Counted from the first letter of the stretch, positions 1-9,449 are shown. The stretch: DNA of 64,000 nucleotides from Sinisalibacter sp050290705 (GCA_050290705.1 JBNKIC010000013.1:3388-67387), one strand, 5' to 3'. The notes: generated by a model not told the origin, from the letters alone. Program-made: numbers and translations.

Positions 1-902
1 CGGATCAGCTGGCACGGGTCCTGCACGGTGAATTTCAGCCCCGACGTGTTCCAATCGGCAGTCACCGGCAATTTGCCTTCGCGGATCCACTGCGCGTAAT
101 AGCTCACAAGGTTCCCGGCCTCGAAATCCGCCTTGAGGCCAAAGCGGTCGATCCCTTTCCACAGCGTATAAAAGCTGTGGCCGCATTCGGTGTTGATCCA
201 GACCTTCGGCGCGAGCGCGTTAATCGCCTCGACCCGGGTTTCCACCATCTCTTTCCAGGCCGCATCGTCGCCGGTGAACATGCAGAAATTCTCGGCCGCC
301 CAGCCTTTCGACGCATAGGTCCAGTCGGCCCCGACATAGTCGAAGATCTTCCACATCGGGCCCATTTCCTCGGGCTCGATGGCCGGTTCGCGCGAGTTCT
401 GGTTGACCACGAACATCGCGCCTTGCTTGTCGATCGGCACTGAAAGCGTGGCAAAGCGCGGATCGGCCTCCTGCAGCTCTTCCAGCGTTTCCTCGACGAT
501 CTCAACGAAATCCTCCGAACGCAGCCCCATCGCGCTGGTGCTCTCGTCCATCCGCTGGGCCGCACAAGAGCGCACGATCCCCTTGGGCTTGTCCGCCTCC
601 GGCCAGGCCCCGCGCGCCGCCCCGACCAAGAGCGACACATCAATCCCCATCGGGCAGACATAGGCGCAGCGTTTGCATTGGGTGCAGGCCCAGACCCAGG
701 GCGTGATGGCCAGCTCTTCATTCATGCCCAGCATTGCCATGTTCAGAAACCGGCGCGGGTCCATCCCGAACAGGCCGCTGGCCGGGCAACCTGAGGCGCA
801 CAATCCGCAGCCCACGCAGGCATCGGTATTCGCCCCGGGCGGCAAAAGCCGGTTCGCCAGATCCAGAAAATCAATCGCCGGGGGCTGTGTGTCAGGTGTC
901 AT
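1..902 (-). CDS. (Fe-S)-binding heterodisulfide-reductase-like protein, partial
   Basis: Reading leftwards from the ATG at 902, the frame stays open to the window edge (300 codons seen; the C-terminus is missing). The N-terminus carries two ferredoxin-type 4Fe-4S motifs, C29-x2-C32-x2-C35-x3-C39-P and C73-x2-C76-x2-C79-x3-C83-P. They are followed by a cytosolic region resembling the HdrD/GlpC/DsrK family, with a TECGHS motif near residue 250 where CCG-domain cofactor ligands begin. Such proteins pass electrons between a flavoprotein or quinone and a redox partner; the substrate cannot be told here. The missing half should hold the second CCG motif. The family call is firm and the function open. 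Confidence 0.8.
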   Translation of the reverse strand, partial: MTPDTQPPAIDFLDLANRLLPPGANTDACVGCGLCASGCPASGLFGMDPRRFLNMAMLGMNEELAITPWVWACTQCKRCAYVCPMGIDVSLLVGAARGAWPEADKPKGIVRSCAAQRMDESTSAMGLRSEDFVEIVEETLEELQEADPRFATLSVPIDKQGAMFVVNQNSREPAIEPEEMGPMWKIFDYVGADWTYASKGWAAENFCMFTGDDAAWKEMVETRVEAINALAPKVWINTECGHSFYTLWKGIDRFGLKADFEAGNLVSYYAQWIREGKLPVTADWNTSGLKFTVQDPCQLI

Positions 903-1007
903 GCGTCCGTCCTCTCGCCATTGGTAACGCATTCTGGCATTGGAATAAGAAGAAAAATCGGCGTGGGTGGCGGACATCTTGCCGCGCAGGGCCACCAGAG
1001 CAGGGCG

Positions 1008-2108
1008 TCAGACCCGTTGCCGCGCGACATGCCCTTTCGCCCAGTTGACGATTTCCTGCACCATCTCATCCAGCGGTACCACCTTGCTAACCACCCCGCG
1101 CCGGATCGCCACGCCGGGCATCCCCCAAACCACCGAGCTTGCCTTGTCCTGCGCCAGTGTCTGCGCCCCGGTGGCGTAAAGCTCGCCCATCCCGGAAGCG
1201 CCGTCATCGCCCATCCCGGTCAGGAGAATTCCCAGCGCCGCATCGCCCACTTCCTGCGCCACCGAGCGAAACAGCACATCCACTGAGGGCCGATGCCGGG
1301 CCACGCAAAACCCTTCGCGCAGCCCGATGCGATAGCCCTCGGCCTCGCGTTTCAGTACCAGATGCTTGTCCGCCTGCGCGATCACCGCCTGACCACGGCC
1401 AAGGCTGGCGCCCTCGAAGGCCTCAAAAATCTCGATCTGCGACAGCTTGTTTAGCCGTTCGGCAAAGGGCTTGGTAAAGCCCGCAGGCATATGCTGCACG
1501 ACGGCAATCGGCGGTAGCCCCGCAGGCAGGGCCTCGAAAAGGCCCCCCAGCGCTTCGGTGCCGCCGGTCGAGGCGCCGATGGCGATCAGCGGTAGGGCGT
1601 GTTTCGGGGCAGGGCGCGTGGTCAGAGGCAGGATCACATCCGCCGAGTACCTCTCGCCGGGGGCTTTCGGAATGACCTTGCGCGGTCGGATGGCCAGTGG
1701 CGTCTGCACCGCCGCGCGCACCGCATCGGCAATCCGGACCGCCGCTTCTTGCCGGGCTTCTGGGGTGGCGACCCGGGGCTTCAGCAGCACCCCGACCGCG
1801 CCCAGATCCAGCGCGCGCAGGCATTCCTCCGATCCGTCCCGCACATAGGACGACACCACCACCGTGGGTATCGGGTGGTCCTGCATGATCTGCTTCAGAA
1901 AGGTTAGCCCATCCATCTGCGGCATATGCAGATCGAGCAACAGCACGTCCGGCTGGTGCTCGCGCATCTTCTCGATGGCCTCCAGCGGATTGCCAGCCGT
2001 CCCGATCAGCTCAAGCCCGGGATCGTCGCGGATGAAGCCCGACAGTACAGCCCGCACCGAAGGGCTGTCGTCAACGATCATCACACCGATATGGTCCAGC
2101 ACCATCAT
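1008..2108 (-). CDS. cheB: Protein-glutamate methylesterase CheB (orphan)
   Basis: The 366-residue protein has an N-terminal response-regulator domain (acidic VDD pair near 12-14, phosphoacceptor Asp59 in LLLDLHMP, conserved Lys in LLKPRV). A linker leads to a C-terminal methylesterase domain with the GASTGG serine, the VVQHMP histidine and the TGMGDDG aspartate, the full catalytic triad. CheB removes methyl groups from chemoreceptor glutamates. The frame opens further to a TTG at 2129, but the ATG at 2108 sits behind a GGGGG purine run and gives the usual length. No receptor, CheA, CheR or CheW gene is nearby, so it is an orphan copy that works with genes elsewhere. Confidence 0.93.
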   Translation of the reverse strand: MMVLDHIGVMIVDDSPSVRAVLSGFIRDDPGLELIGTAGNPLEAIEKMREHQPDVLLLDLHMPQMDGLTFLKQIMQDHPIPTVVVSSYVRDGSEECLRALDLGAVGVLLKPRVATPEARQEAAVRIADAVRAAVQTPLAIRPRKVIPKAPGERYSADVILPLTTRPAPKHALPLIAIGASTGGTEALGGLFEALPAGLPPIAVVQHMPAGFTKPFAERLNKLSQIEIFEAFEGASLGRGQAVIAQADKHLVLKREAEGYRIGLREGFCVARHRPSVDVLFRSVAQEVGDAALGILLTGMGDDGASGMGELYATGAQTLAQDKASSVVWGMPGVAIRRGVVSKVVPLDEMVQEIVNWAKGHVARQRV

Positions 2109-2223
2109 ACCCCCAACACACAGCCACAAGCTTTAGCATGCCCCTGATCGGAGCGAGGCTTCAAGTCATGTGACCTATGTTGGTGACCAAATCATGATCA
2201 GCCGGAGCGCTGGAAGCCGTCGT

Positions 2224-3501
2224 TCAGATCCGTGCGCCGATGGCATGGGTCGCGGTGGCGCCGAACTCGTAATAAGCGGATTTTACGCCGGTAAATCGCT
2301 CGCTATAGGCCGGGATCGTGGTCAGCGGCAGAGCCTCTGGCTGATCGTCCAAGAGCGCGGTCGCGGCGGCGGTTCCGAACACCGTGCCGGGCGAAATGCC
2401 GCGGCCGGAATAGCCGAATACCGCCAGTGCCGAGGGGCCGAACGCCACCACTTTCGGAACGTGATCGCCGGTCATGGCAATGCGCCCGCTCCAGCCGGAT
2501 TCGAACGGCATATCGCCCAGTTCGGGATAGAGTGCGCGCATCTTGCGCCGTGCCCAAGCGGCATGGATGCCACCGCCCGGCCCGTTGCTGTCGCCCACCC
2601 CGCCGATGATCAGCCGTCCGGCCTGATCGATGCGCAGCGACGACATCACCAGCGCCGTATCCCAGCAGCCCTCGCCGCCGGGCAGAATGCGGGCCCGGAT
2701 CTCTTCGGGCAGCGGCGCGGTGGCGAATTGGCAAAAATGCATCGGCGTGGCCTCTGGCTGAACGCCGCCGGTGATGCCCTGATGATAGCCATTGGTGGCA
2801 AGCAGCAGGGATTTCGCCCGGATCTCGTGCCCAGCCGCCGTGACCACCCAAGCGTCGCCGTTCCGCGCAATCCGCGACACTGGCGCGTGCTCGTGCAGCA
2901 CGGCCCCGGCTTCGCGCGCCGCCCGCGCCAGACCCTGCGCATAGGCCAGCGGCTGCACCGTGCCCGCGCGCGGATCAAACAACGCGCCGTGAAAGCTGTT
3001 AGACCCGGTGCGCCGGGCGGTCTCGGCCCGATCCAGCAGCTCAAGCGGCGCGCCGATATTGCGCCCCTGCCGATGCCGCTCGGCAAGGTTTTTCGCCCCG
3101 GCAGGCGCATGGGCCAGATGCAGGGTGCCGTTGCGGGTGGCCTCGCAGGCAATGCCCTCGCGCTCGATGATCTCGAACACCATGCGCGGCCCGTCCGACA
3201 GCGCTTCCATCAGACGCGGCCCGTCTTCGGCGCCCACGATCCGGATCACCTCTTCCGGCGGCAGCCACAGCCCGGCATTGACCAGCCCGACATTGCGGCC
3301 AGAGCCGCCATGCCCGATGGTCTCAGCTTCCAGCAGGATCACCGAAGCCCCGCGCCGCGCTGCTTCCAGCGCCGCCGAAGCGCCGGTAAACCCGCCGCCA
3401 ATGATCACCAGATCGGCGCTGGCGTTTCCGGTCAGGGCCGTGGCCCCGACCTGTTCACAGGTGCTGTTCTGCCAGAGCGAGGCGTGCGCTTCAGATTTCA
3501 A
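2224..3501 (-). CDS. amaA: L-pipecolate oxidase-like FAD-dependent oxidoreductase (AmaA-like)
   Basis: A 425-residue DAO-family flavoenzyme with the Rossmann FAD motif VIIGGGFTGASAA near residue 32 and the family block GHGGSGRNVGLVNAG near 63-77, which closely resembles what I recall of Pseudomonas putida AmaA. AmaA oxidises L-pipecolate to delta1-piperideine-6-carboxylate. The gene is last in a five-gene operon, directly after an AmaB-like dehydrogenase that would act on the product. Its start is a TTG at 3501 behind GGGGG, overlapping the stop of the upstream gene by 11 bp. Sarcosine or another cyclic/secondary amine as substrate cannot be excluded. No signal peptide is seen. Confidence 0.8.
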   Translation of the reverse strand: MKSEAHASLWQNSTCEQVGATALTGNASADLVIIGGGFTGASAALEAARRGASVILLEAETIGHGGSGRNVGLVNAGLWLPPEEVIRIVGAEDGPRLMEALSDGPRMVFEIIEREGIACEATRNGTLHLAHAPAGAKNLAERHRQGRNIGAPLELLDRAETARRTGSNSFHGALFDPRAGTVQPLAYAQGLARAAREAGAVLHEHAPVSRIARNGDAWVVTAAGHEIRAKSLLLATNGYHQGITGGVQPEATPMHFCQFATAPLPEEIRARILPGGEGCWDTALVMSSLRIDQAGRLIIGGVGDSNGPGGGIHAAWARRKMRALYPELGDMPFESGWSGRIAMTGDHVPKVVAFGPSALAVFGYSGRGISPGTVFGTAAATALLDDQPEALPLTTIPAYSERFTGVKSAYYEFGATATHAIGARI

Positions 3502-4993
3502 ATTTGACCCCCTGTGCGAGCGGCAGCTCGGCTGAATAATTCACCGTGCTGGTTTGACGGCGCATATAGGCTTTCCACGCATCAGACCCGCTTTCGCGCC
3601 CGCCGCCGGTTTCCTTCTCGCCGCCGAACGCGCCGCCAATCTCGGCCCCCGAAGGCCCGATATTCACATTGGCGATGCCGCAATCCGAGCCCACGGCAGA
3701 CAGGAAGGTTTCGGCCTCGCGCATGTTCAGCGTGAAGATGCAGGAAGACAGCCCTTGCGGCACGTCATTCTGCAAAGCGATCGCTTCGTCAAGCTCTTCA
3801 TAGGACAGCACGTAAAGGATCGGCGCGAAGGTTTCGGTGCGCACCGTGTCGGTTTGCTTCGGCATCTCGACCAGCGCCGGGGTTACATAGGCCCCGCCCT
3901 GCGGCACGCCTTCGCTGACCGTGGCTCCGCCATGCACCACGCCGCCTTCGGCTTTGGCTTTTTCAAGCTGCGCCAGCATCGCGTCGCGGGCGTTATGATC
4001 AACCAGCGGCCCGATCAGCGTGGTATCGCGGCGAGGATCGCCAACCGGAAGCGAGGCATAGGCGGCGGTCAGACGCTTCACCAGCTCATCGCGCACCGAG
4101 CTATGAGCAATCAGGCGGCGCAGACTGGTGCAGCGTTGCCCCGCCGTGCCAACCGCCGAGAACACGATGGCACGCACCGCCATATCGAGATCGGCCGAGG
4201 GCGCCACGATCATCGCGTTATTGCCCCCAAGCTCAAGGATCGACCGGCCCCAGCGCGCCGCCACTTTCGGGCCGACGATGCTGCCCATCCGGGTCGAGCC
4301 GGTGGCCGACAGCACCGGCACATCGCGCGAGGACACCAGCGCATCGCCAATCTCAGCCCCGCCGATCACCAGCTGCACCAGCCCGTCTGGCGCGTCCTCG
4401 CCAAAGCGTGCCAGCGCGCGGTCCATGATCTTCATCGAGGCCATCGCGGTCAGCGGGGATTTCTCCGAGGGTTTCCAGATCACCGGATCGCCGCAGATCA
4501 GCGCCAGCGCGGTGTTCCAGCTCCACACCGCAACCGGAAAGTTGAAGGCCGAGATCACCCCGACCGGCCCCATCGGGTGCCAGGTCTCGCTCATCCGGTG
4601 GCCCGGACGCTCCGAGGCGATGGTGAGGCCGTAAAGCTGACGCGACACGCCCACGGCGAAATCACAGATGTCGATCATCTCCTGCACTTCGCCAAGGCCT
4701 TCCGAGGTGATCTTGCCCGCTTCCAGGGTCACCACGGCGGCAAGCTCGTCCTTCGCGGCGCGCAGCTCTTCGCCCAGCAGCCGTACCAGCTCGCCCCGGC
4801 GCGGGGCAGGCAGGTTGCGCCAGGTTTTGAAAGCCGCTTGCGACTTGGCGATGATCGCTGGCATCTCTTCGGGCTTGGTCTCGGTCACATGCGCCACCTC
4901 GACGCCGTCGATGGGCGATGTCACGGTGAGCGTGCCACCGGTCAGCTCGGCTTCGGTCAGTGCGGCGGCACTGAGGATCGCGGAATGAGTCAT
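3491..4993 (-). CDS. amaB: ALDH7-type alpha-aminoadipic semialdehyde / piperideine-6-carboxylate dehydrogenase
   Basis: A 500-residue NAD(P)-dependent aldehyde dehydrogenase. The ELGGNN signature (most ALDHs have ELGGK/KxP), the SATGSTRMG cofactor loop and the catalytic Cys in GQRCTSLRR are hallmarks of the ALDH7/antiquitin group. That group oxidises alpha-aminoadipate semialdehyde (the open form of piperideine-6-carboxylate) to L-2-aminoadipate in lysine and pipecolate breakdown. The ATG at 4993 has an AAGGAG ribosome site and overlaps the upstream stop by 4 bp. Its neighbour downstream is a pipecolate oxidase, which supports the assignment. Confidence 0.88.
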   Translation of the reverse strand: MTHSAILSAAALTEAELTGGTLTVTSPIDGVEVAHVTETKPEEMPAIIAKSQAAFKTWRNLPAPRRGELVRLLGEELRAAKDELAAVVTLEAGKITSEGLGEVQEMIDICDFAVGVSRQLYGLTIASERPGHRMSETWHPMGPVGVISAFNFPVAVWSWNTALALICGDPVIWKPSEKSPLTAMASMKIMDRALARFGEDAPDGLVQLVIGGAEIGDALVSSRDVPVLSATGSTRMGSIVGPKVAARWGRSILELGGNNAMIVAPSADLDMAVRAIVFSAVGTAGQRCTSLRRLIAHSSVRDELVKRLTAAYASLPVGDPRRDTTLIGPLVDHNARDAMLAQLEKAKAEGGVVHGGATVSEGVPQGGAYVTPALVEMPKQTDTVRTETFAPILYVLSYEELDEAIALQNDVPQGLSSCIFTLNMREAETFLSAVGSDCGIANVNIGPSGAEIGGAFGGEKETGGGRESGSDAWKAYMRRQTSTVNYSAELPLAQGVKFEI

Positions 4994-6033
4994 TGGGCTT
5001 CTCCTTGTGTTGCTTGCCCGCGCTGTGCGTCCATTCCCATGGATACCAAAAGCGGGGCTTTATCCTGTTCAGTTTTGAATGCGTCTTTGCTGCTCATCCC
5101 ACGCCAGCCGGCGAGGATCAGCGATTGTGCCACCGCCCCGCCGAGCGTGGTGCCCGGGCCGGTGACGATGAAAAGATCGGGGGCGAATTCGCGCGCTGCG
5201 ACGCTGAGCGCGCGGGTGAAATCATAGGTTTCGGTCACCTGCGCCCCGAGGGTGTAATCCCACAACGCCTCCGTATCGGTCGCGCCGGGCCACCAGATCG
5301 CGCCGCGCCCGTCGATTATCGGTAGATCGGGCTGGGCAAACAGATCGGCGGGCAATGCCGCGCGCCCTTCGGCGGCTACGGGTGCCTGCAGTGCAGTGTG
5401 GAAGGCGGCGTGATTGCCGAGCCGCATCGGAAAGCGGCCCTGAATCGGATCGACCGCCGCCTCGAAAGCCGCCAACCCCGCCTCATCGCCCGCCAGAACC
5501 AGCATCCCGCCAAGATCGATAGACAGGGCGAGCGCATGGCCGGACCGCGCGGCGATATCGTCCACTAGAGCAAGCAGCGCCGCGCGCCGGGTCGGGCGCG
5601 GCACCCAATCGTCGTCCATCCAGGGATAGATGAGCTGCCCGCCGATTAGCGCCTTTTGCATCAGCGTGCCCATGGTGTTGGCAACATGAAAGCCGGTCTC
5701 AGCGCTCAGTGCCCCGCCGCAAGCCAGCGCCGAATACCAACCCATGGAATTTCCGGTGACGGCGACCACCTTGATGCCCTCACGGTCGATCGACAGAAAG
5801 TCGCCATAGGTCGCGGCGTAGATCAGCCCCGAAGCATTGTCGCCCCGGCTATGTTTGGACAGCGAAAACTTCGCCGCCCCGTCGAGCGCGCTAAGCGTCT
5901 CTTGCCCGTTCGCCCGGCGCTCGTCATCGAAGCCCGCAAGCAGGGCAGGCTCGGGGAAGTGCCGGGCCAGATAGCCCAGCTCAGCCGCGTTATAGGTGCC
6001 CCGCCCGGGGCAGATCACCACTGCCGTTTTCAT
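4990..6033 (-). CDS. FabD-like acyltransferase of unknown substrate
   Basis: A 347-residue protein with the alpha/beta-hydrolase-like fold of malonyl-CoA:ACP acyltransferases. The nucleophile elbow reads GNSMG (Ser96), where the family usually has GHSxG, and the catalytic histidine is probably His212 in AFHTAL. In FabD the segment RGxxMQ supplies the arginine that binds the malonyl carboxylate; here it reads MGTLMQ (about 121-126), so the arginine is missing and malonyl specificity is doubtful. It starts with an ATGA overlap after the E1 dehydrogenase gene and ends with an ATGA overlap into the ALDH gene, so it is translationally coupled to both. No acyl-carrier-protein gene is nearby. I infer a role in acyl transfer within the amino-acid degradation operon. 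Confidence 0.7.
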   Translation of the reverse strand: MKTAVVICPGRGTYNAAELGYLARHFPEPALLAGFDDERRANGQETLSALDGAAKFSLSKHSRGDNASGLIYAATYGDFLSIDREGIKVVAVTGNSMGWYSALACGGALSAETGFHVANTMGTLMQKALIGGQLIYPWMDDDWVPRPTRRAALLALVDDIAARSGHALALSIDLGGMLVLAGDEAGLAAFEAAVDPIQGRFPMRLGNHAAFHTALQAPVAAEGRAALPADLFAQPDLPIIDGRGAIWWPGATDTEALWDYTLGAQVTETYDFTRALSVAAREFAPDLFIVTGPGTTLGGAVAQSLILAGWRGMSSKDAFKTEQDKAPLLVSMGMDAQRGQATQGEAQ

Positions 6034-8219
6034 GACTGTCCCCCCGCCAGCGCAAGCGCCGCCTCGGCGATGCTGCTTTTCGAGGGCATCGTCGCCGCAT
6101 AGGCCGGGCCGGTTGGAATAAAGCTGTCTTCAGCGGTGAGCCGGGCGAGCTTCGCCTCTGAGGTTTCGGCAAAATGCGCCATCAGGGCTTCGGCTACGCC
6201 GCCCGACTGCCGGGTTTCGTCGACGATCAGAATATTGGCACAGCCGTCCACCGCCGCGCTCAGCGCCGTTTTCGGCAGCGGTGAGAGCCAGCGCATGTCG
6301 ACAATCCGGGTGCGGATCCCCGCCGCTTCGATCTCGCTACGCGCTTGATTGGACAGATAGACACCATTGCCAAAGGTGACGATGGCAAGGTCTGTCCCGT
6401 TGCCGTCGATCCCCACGTCGCCAAGCCCGATACGCTCCCCCGGCGCCGGATAGGGCCGCATCCAGCCGCCATCCTTCTCGCCATGCAGATCGCGCATCGG
6501 GTAAAGCGCAATCGGCTCCAGAAAGACCACCACGCGCTGCTCTTCGCGCGCCAGCCGCACGCATTCGCGCAGCATCATCGCCGCATCGGCCCCGTTCGAA
6601 GGCACCGCCAGGATCACCCCCGGAATATCGCGCAGCACCGCCACCGAGTTGTCGTTGTGGAAATGCCCGCCAAAACCCTTTTGATAGCCCAGCCCGGCAA
6701 TGCGCAGCACCATCGGGTTGGTGTATTGCCCGCAGGAAAAGAACGACAGCGTCGCCGCCTCGCCACGGATCTGGTCTTCGGCATTGTGCAGATAGGCCAG
6801 AAACTGGATCTCGGGCATCGGTGTAAAACCGTTCTGCGCCATGCCGATGGCAAGGCCGAGAATGCTCTGCTCGTCCAAGAGCGTGTCGATCATCCGGTCG
6901 GGGCCGAACCGCGTTTGCAGCTTCTGGGTCACGCCATAAACGCCGCCCTTGCGCCCCACATCCTCGCCCATCATCACGATCTCGCCATGCTCCAGCATCA
7001 GATCGGTCAGGGTCCAGTTGATCAGCCGCGACATGATCTGCGGCTCTTCCATCGCCTTGAGATCGGCGCCGAAAACCTCGGCGCGCTGCACCTGCGACGG
7101 GCCGTTGCTTGGCGCGCAGCTGCGGGTGGGCGGAATAAGGCTTTCCATCACCTCTTCGGCGCTTTGCAGATGGGGCCGCGTCACCGCCTGCTCGGCGATG
7201 CGTTCCACCCGCGCATTGGTCTCGTCATAGATCGCCAGCGCCTGCTGCGGCGACAGTGCCCCGGCCTCCGACAGCAGCCGCACCGAATGCAGCAGCGGAT
7301 CATTGGCCTCGTCCGCCTCAACCTCGGATTTGGGCATATAGGTTGTCGGGATGTCAGCCCCCGCGTGGCCATAGAGCCGCACCGTGCGCACATGCAGGAA
7401 GGCAGGCTTTTTGTGCTGACGCACATAGTCTGCGGCTTTCAGCGCGGTGGCGTAGGTGTCGAAAATATCGAGCCCGTCACAGGCAAAATACTTGATCCCC
7501 GGGCGAGCCGAGAAATTCGCCGCGATCCAGCCTTTCGGGGTTTTGGTCGAAATCCCGATACCGTTGTCTTCGCAGCAGAACAGCAGCGGCAGCGGCACTG
7601 ACTGAAACGAGGTCCAACCGGCGGTGTTGAACGCGCCCTGCGCGGTGGAATGGTTGGCCGAGGCATCGCCAAAGCTGCAATAGATGATCCCGTCATCGGG
7701 CAAGCTGGCGTGTTCGGGCCGGTGCCGTTTGGCCGCGCCAATCGCATAGGCCGCCCCCACCGCTTTCGGCAGATGGCTGGCGATGGTCGAGGTTTGCGGC
7801 GGAATGCTCAGCGCTTTCGAGCCGAGCACCTTGTGGCGCCCGCCCGAGGTCGGGTCTTCGGACGAGCAGGCAAACGACAAGAGCATATCCCAGGCCATCG
7901 ACTGCCCCGGCACCTGTTCGCCGCGCTGAATCTGAAAGGCGGCATCCCGGTAATGCAGAAAGGCCATATCGGTGGGGCGCAACGCCGCCGCGACCGCCGC
8001 CATGCCCTCATGCCCGGATGAGCCGATGGTGTAGAACCCTTGCCCCGCCTTCTGCATGGCGCGGCTTTTGCGGTCGAGCGCCCGGCTCAGACAGGCGGAG
8101 CGAAAGACAGATACCGCCTCCGCCGCAGAAAGCGGCCCGCTGGGCGGTGCCCCGGACGGCAAATCCCCCGCGCTGACACGGGAGATGAAGTTCTCATGAA
8201 CGATGGCCGCGCGATCCAT
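6030..8219 (-). CDS. Fused E1 alpha/beta 2-oxoacid dehydrogenase (TPP-dependent)
   Basis: A single 729-residue chain joins both halves of a branched-chain/pyruvate-type E1. The alpha half (about 1-370) has the thiamine-diphosphate region GDASANHST...EDNG; the beta half (about 395-729) has the VMMGEDVG glutamate and the MPEIQF and GFGGHFHND blocks. E1 decarboxylates a 2-oxoacid and passes the acyl group to an E2 lipoyl domain. No E2 or E3 gene lies in the operon, so it must use partners encoded elsewhere or an unusual acceptor. From its neighbours, 2-oxoadipate is a reasonable substrate, by inference only. The ATG at 8219 follows AAGGAG; the in-frame TTG just upstream is less likely. Confidence 0.82.
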   Translation of the reverse strand: MDRAAIVHENFISRVSAGDLPSGAPPSGPLSAAEAVSVFRSACLSRALDRKSRAMQKAGQGFYTIGSSGHEGMAAVAAALRPTDMAFLHYRDAAFQIQRGEQVPGQSMAWDMLLSFACSSEDPTSGGRHKVLGSKALSIPPQTSTIASHLPKAVGAAYAIGAAKRHRPEHASLPDDGIIYCSFGDASANHSTAQGAFNTAGWTSFQSVPLPLLFCCEDNGIGISTKTPKGWIAANFSARPGIKYFACDGLDIFDTYATALKAADYVRQHKKPAFLHVRTVRLYGHAGADIPTTYMPKSEVEADEANDPLLHSVRLLSEAGALSPQQALAIYDETNARVERIAEQAVTRPHLQSAEEVMESLIPPTRSCAPSNGPSQVQRAEVFGADLKAMEEPQIMSRLINWTLTDLMLEHGEIVMMGEDVGRKGGVYGVTQKLQTRFGPDRMIDTLLDEQSILGLAIGMAQNGFTPMPEIQFLAYLHNAEDQIRGEAATLSFFSCGQYTNPMVLRIAGLGYQKGFGGHFHNDNSVAVLRDIPGVILAVPSNGADAAMMLRECVRLAREEQRVVVFLEPIALYPMRDLHGEKDGGWMRPYPAPGERIGLGDVGIDGNGTDLAIVTFGNGVYLSNQARSEIEAAGIRTRIVDMRWLSPLPKTALSAAVDGCANILIVDETRQSGGVAEALMAHFAETSEAKLARLTAEDSFIPTGPAYAATMPSKSSIAEAALALAGGQS

Positions 8220-8238
8220 CAACAGCTCCTTAATTCAG

Positions 8239-9435
8239 TCAGGCGGGGCGCTTTTGCCCTGCAAATCCGGCCACAAATCCGGCAATCCGTTTGAGGCCCT
8301 CTTCAAGGTCGGCCTCGCTATAGGCGAAGGACAGCCGCGCATGGCCCGGCAACCCGAAGGCCCGACCCGGCACAATCGCCACGCCCGCGTCGTCAAGCAG
8401 TGCCGTGCACAGCTCGGCATCGCTGCGATACCCGCCCAGTGCCATCGCGCCGGAAATGTCGGGGAAGGCATAAAAGGCGCCATCGGGCAGGGGGCAGGTG
8501 ATGCCTGGTATCTCGTTCAGCGCCGCGACCACCATATCGCGTCGGGCGCGAAACAGGCCGCAGCGCTCAGCCAAAAGTGCCTGATCGCCTTCCAATGCGG
8601 CAAGAGCGGCGGCTTGCGAGATCGACGACGCCCCCGAGGTGACTTGCCCCTGCACCGCACCCATCGCCCGGATCATATCGGCCGGACCAATGCCCCAGCC
8701 GATCCGCCAGCCGGTCATGGCATAGGCTTTCGATACGCCGTTCACGATCAGCATACGGTCGACAAGCTCGGGCGCGACGGATTTGAACGAGCTGAACGGG
8801 CCATAGCTCAGATGCTCGTAAATCTCGTCGACCAGAATCAGCACATGCGGGTGGCGCGCCAGCACCTCGGCCAGCGCCCGCTGCTCGCTTACCGAATAGA
8901 TCGCACCCGAGGGGTTGGAAGGGGCGTTCAGCATCAGCCAACGGGTCTTGGGCGTGATCGCATCCTCAAGCTGCGCTGGGCTCAGTTTGAATCCTTGTGC
9001 CATCGGGCAGGGCACGACAACCGGCGTGCCCCCCGCCATCGCGACGATGTCGGAATAGCTCGTCCAATAGGGGGCGGGCATGATCACCTCGTCGCCCGGA
9101 TCGAGCGAGGCCAGCATCGCATTGGCCAACACCTGCTTGGCGCCGGTCGAAACGATCACCTCGCTCCGCGTCACATGATTCTGCCGCGCGATTGCGTCTC
9201 GCAGCTCGGGCGTGCCCAGTGTCGCCGGGTAGCGGGTTTTGCCCGCCAGGGCCGCGGAATTGGCCTCCTCGATCACAGGCTGTGGGGTCGGGAAATCAGG
9301 CTCGCCGGTCGACAGCGCGATCACATCCCGCCCCGCCGCACGCAGGGCCGCCGCGCGCTCGCTGAGCTGCACGATTTCCGAAATCTCCAGCCGTGCGATC
9401 CGTGAGGCACGGCGAAATTCTATGGGCAGGTCCAT
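8239..9435 (-). CDS. Class I pyridoxal-phosphate aminotransferase
   Basis: A 398-residue fold-type I aminotransferase of the AspC/AatA group. The catalytic lysine lies in NGVSKAYAMTGWRIG, with the NAPSNPSG cofactor motif about 70 residues before it and LSTGEPDFPTP near the N-terminus. It heads an operon reading leftwards into the fused E1 dehydrogenase, 19 bp away. I choose the ATG at 9435 (AAAGG five bases upstream) over an in-frame GTG at 9456 that lacks a ribosome site. In this operon it would convert L-2-aminoadipate to 2-oxoadipate, but aspartate or aromatic substrates are equally compatible with the sequence. Confidence 0.85.
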   Translation of the reverse strand: MDLPIEFRRASRIARLEISEIVQLSERAAALRAAGRDVIALSTGEPDFPTPQPVIEEANSAALAGKTRYPATLGTPELRDAIARQNHVTRSEVIVSTGAKQVLANAMLASLDPGDEVIMPAPYWTSYSDIVAMAGGTPVVVPCPMAQGFKLSPAQLEDAITPKTRWLMLNAPSNPSGAIYSVSEQRALAEVLARHPHVLILVDEIYEHLSYGPFSSFKSVAPELVDRMLIVNGVSKAYAMTGWRIGWGIGPADMIRAMGAVQGQVTSGASSISQAAALAALEGDQALLAERCGLFRARRDMVVAALNEIPGITCPLPDGAFYAFPDISGAMALGGYRSDAELCTALLDDAGVAIVPGRAFGLPGHARLSFAYSEADLEEGLKRIAGFVAGFAGQKRPA

Positions 9436-9449
9436 TGGAGCCTTTCTAT

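Noticed and set aside
2170..5227. Long forward open frames (2170-3507, 3554-5227) opposite the amaA/amaB-like genes
   Set aside because: Mirror frames of real genes on the other strand; no recognisable domains and no ribosome sites.
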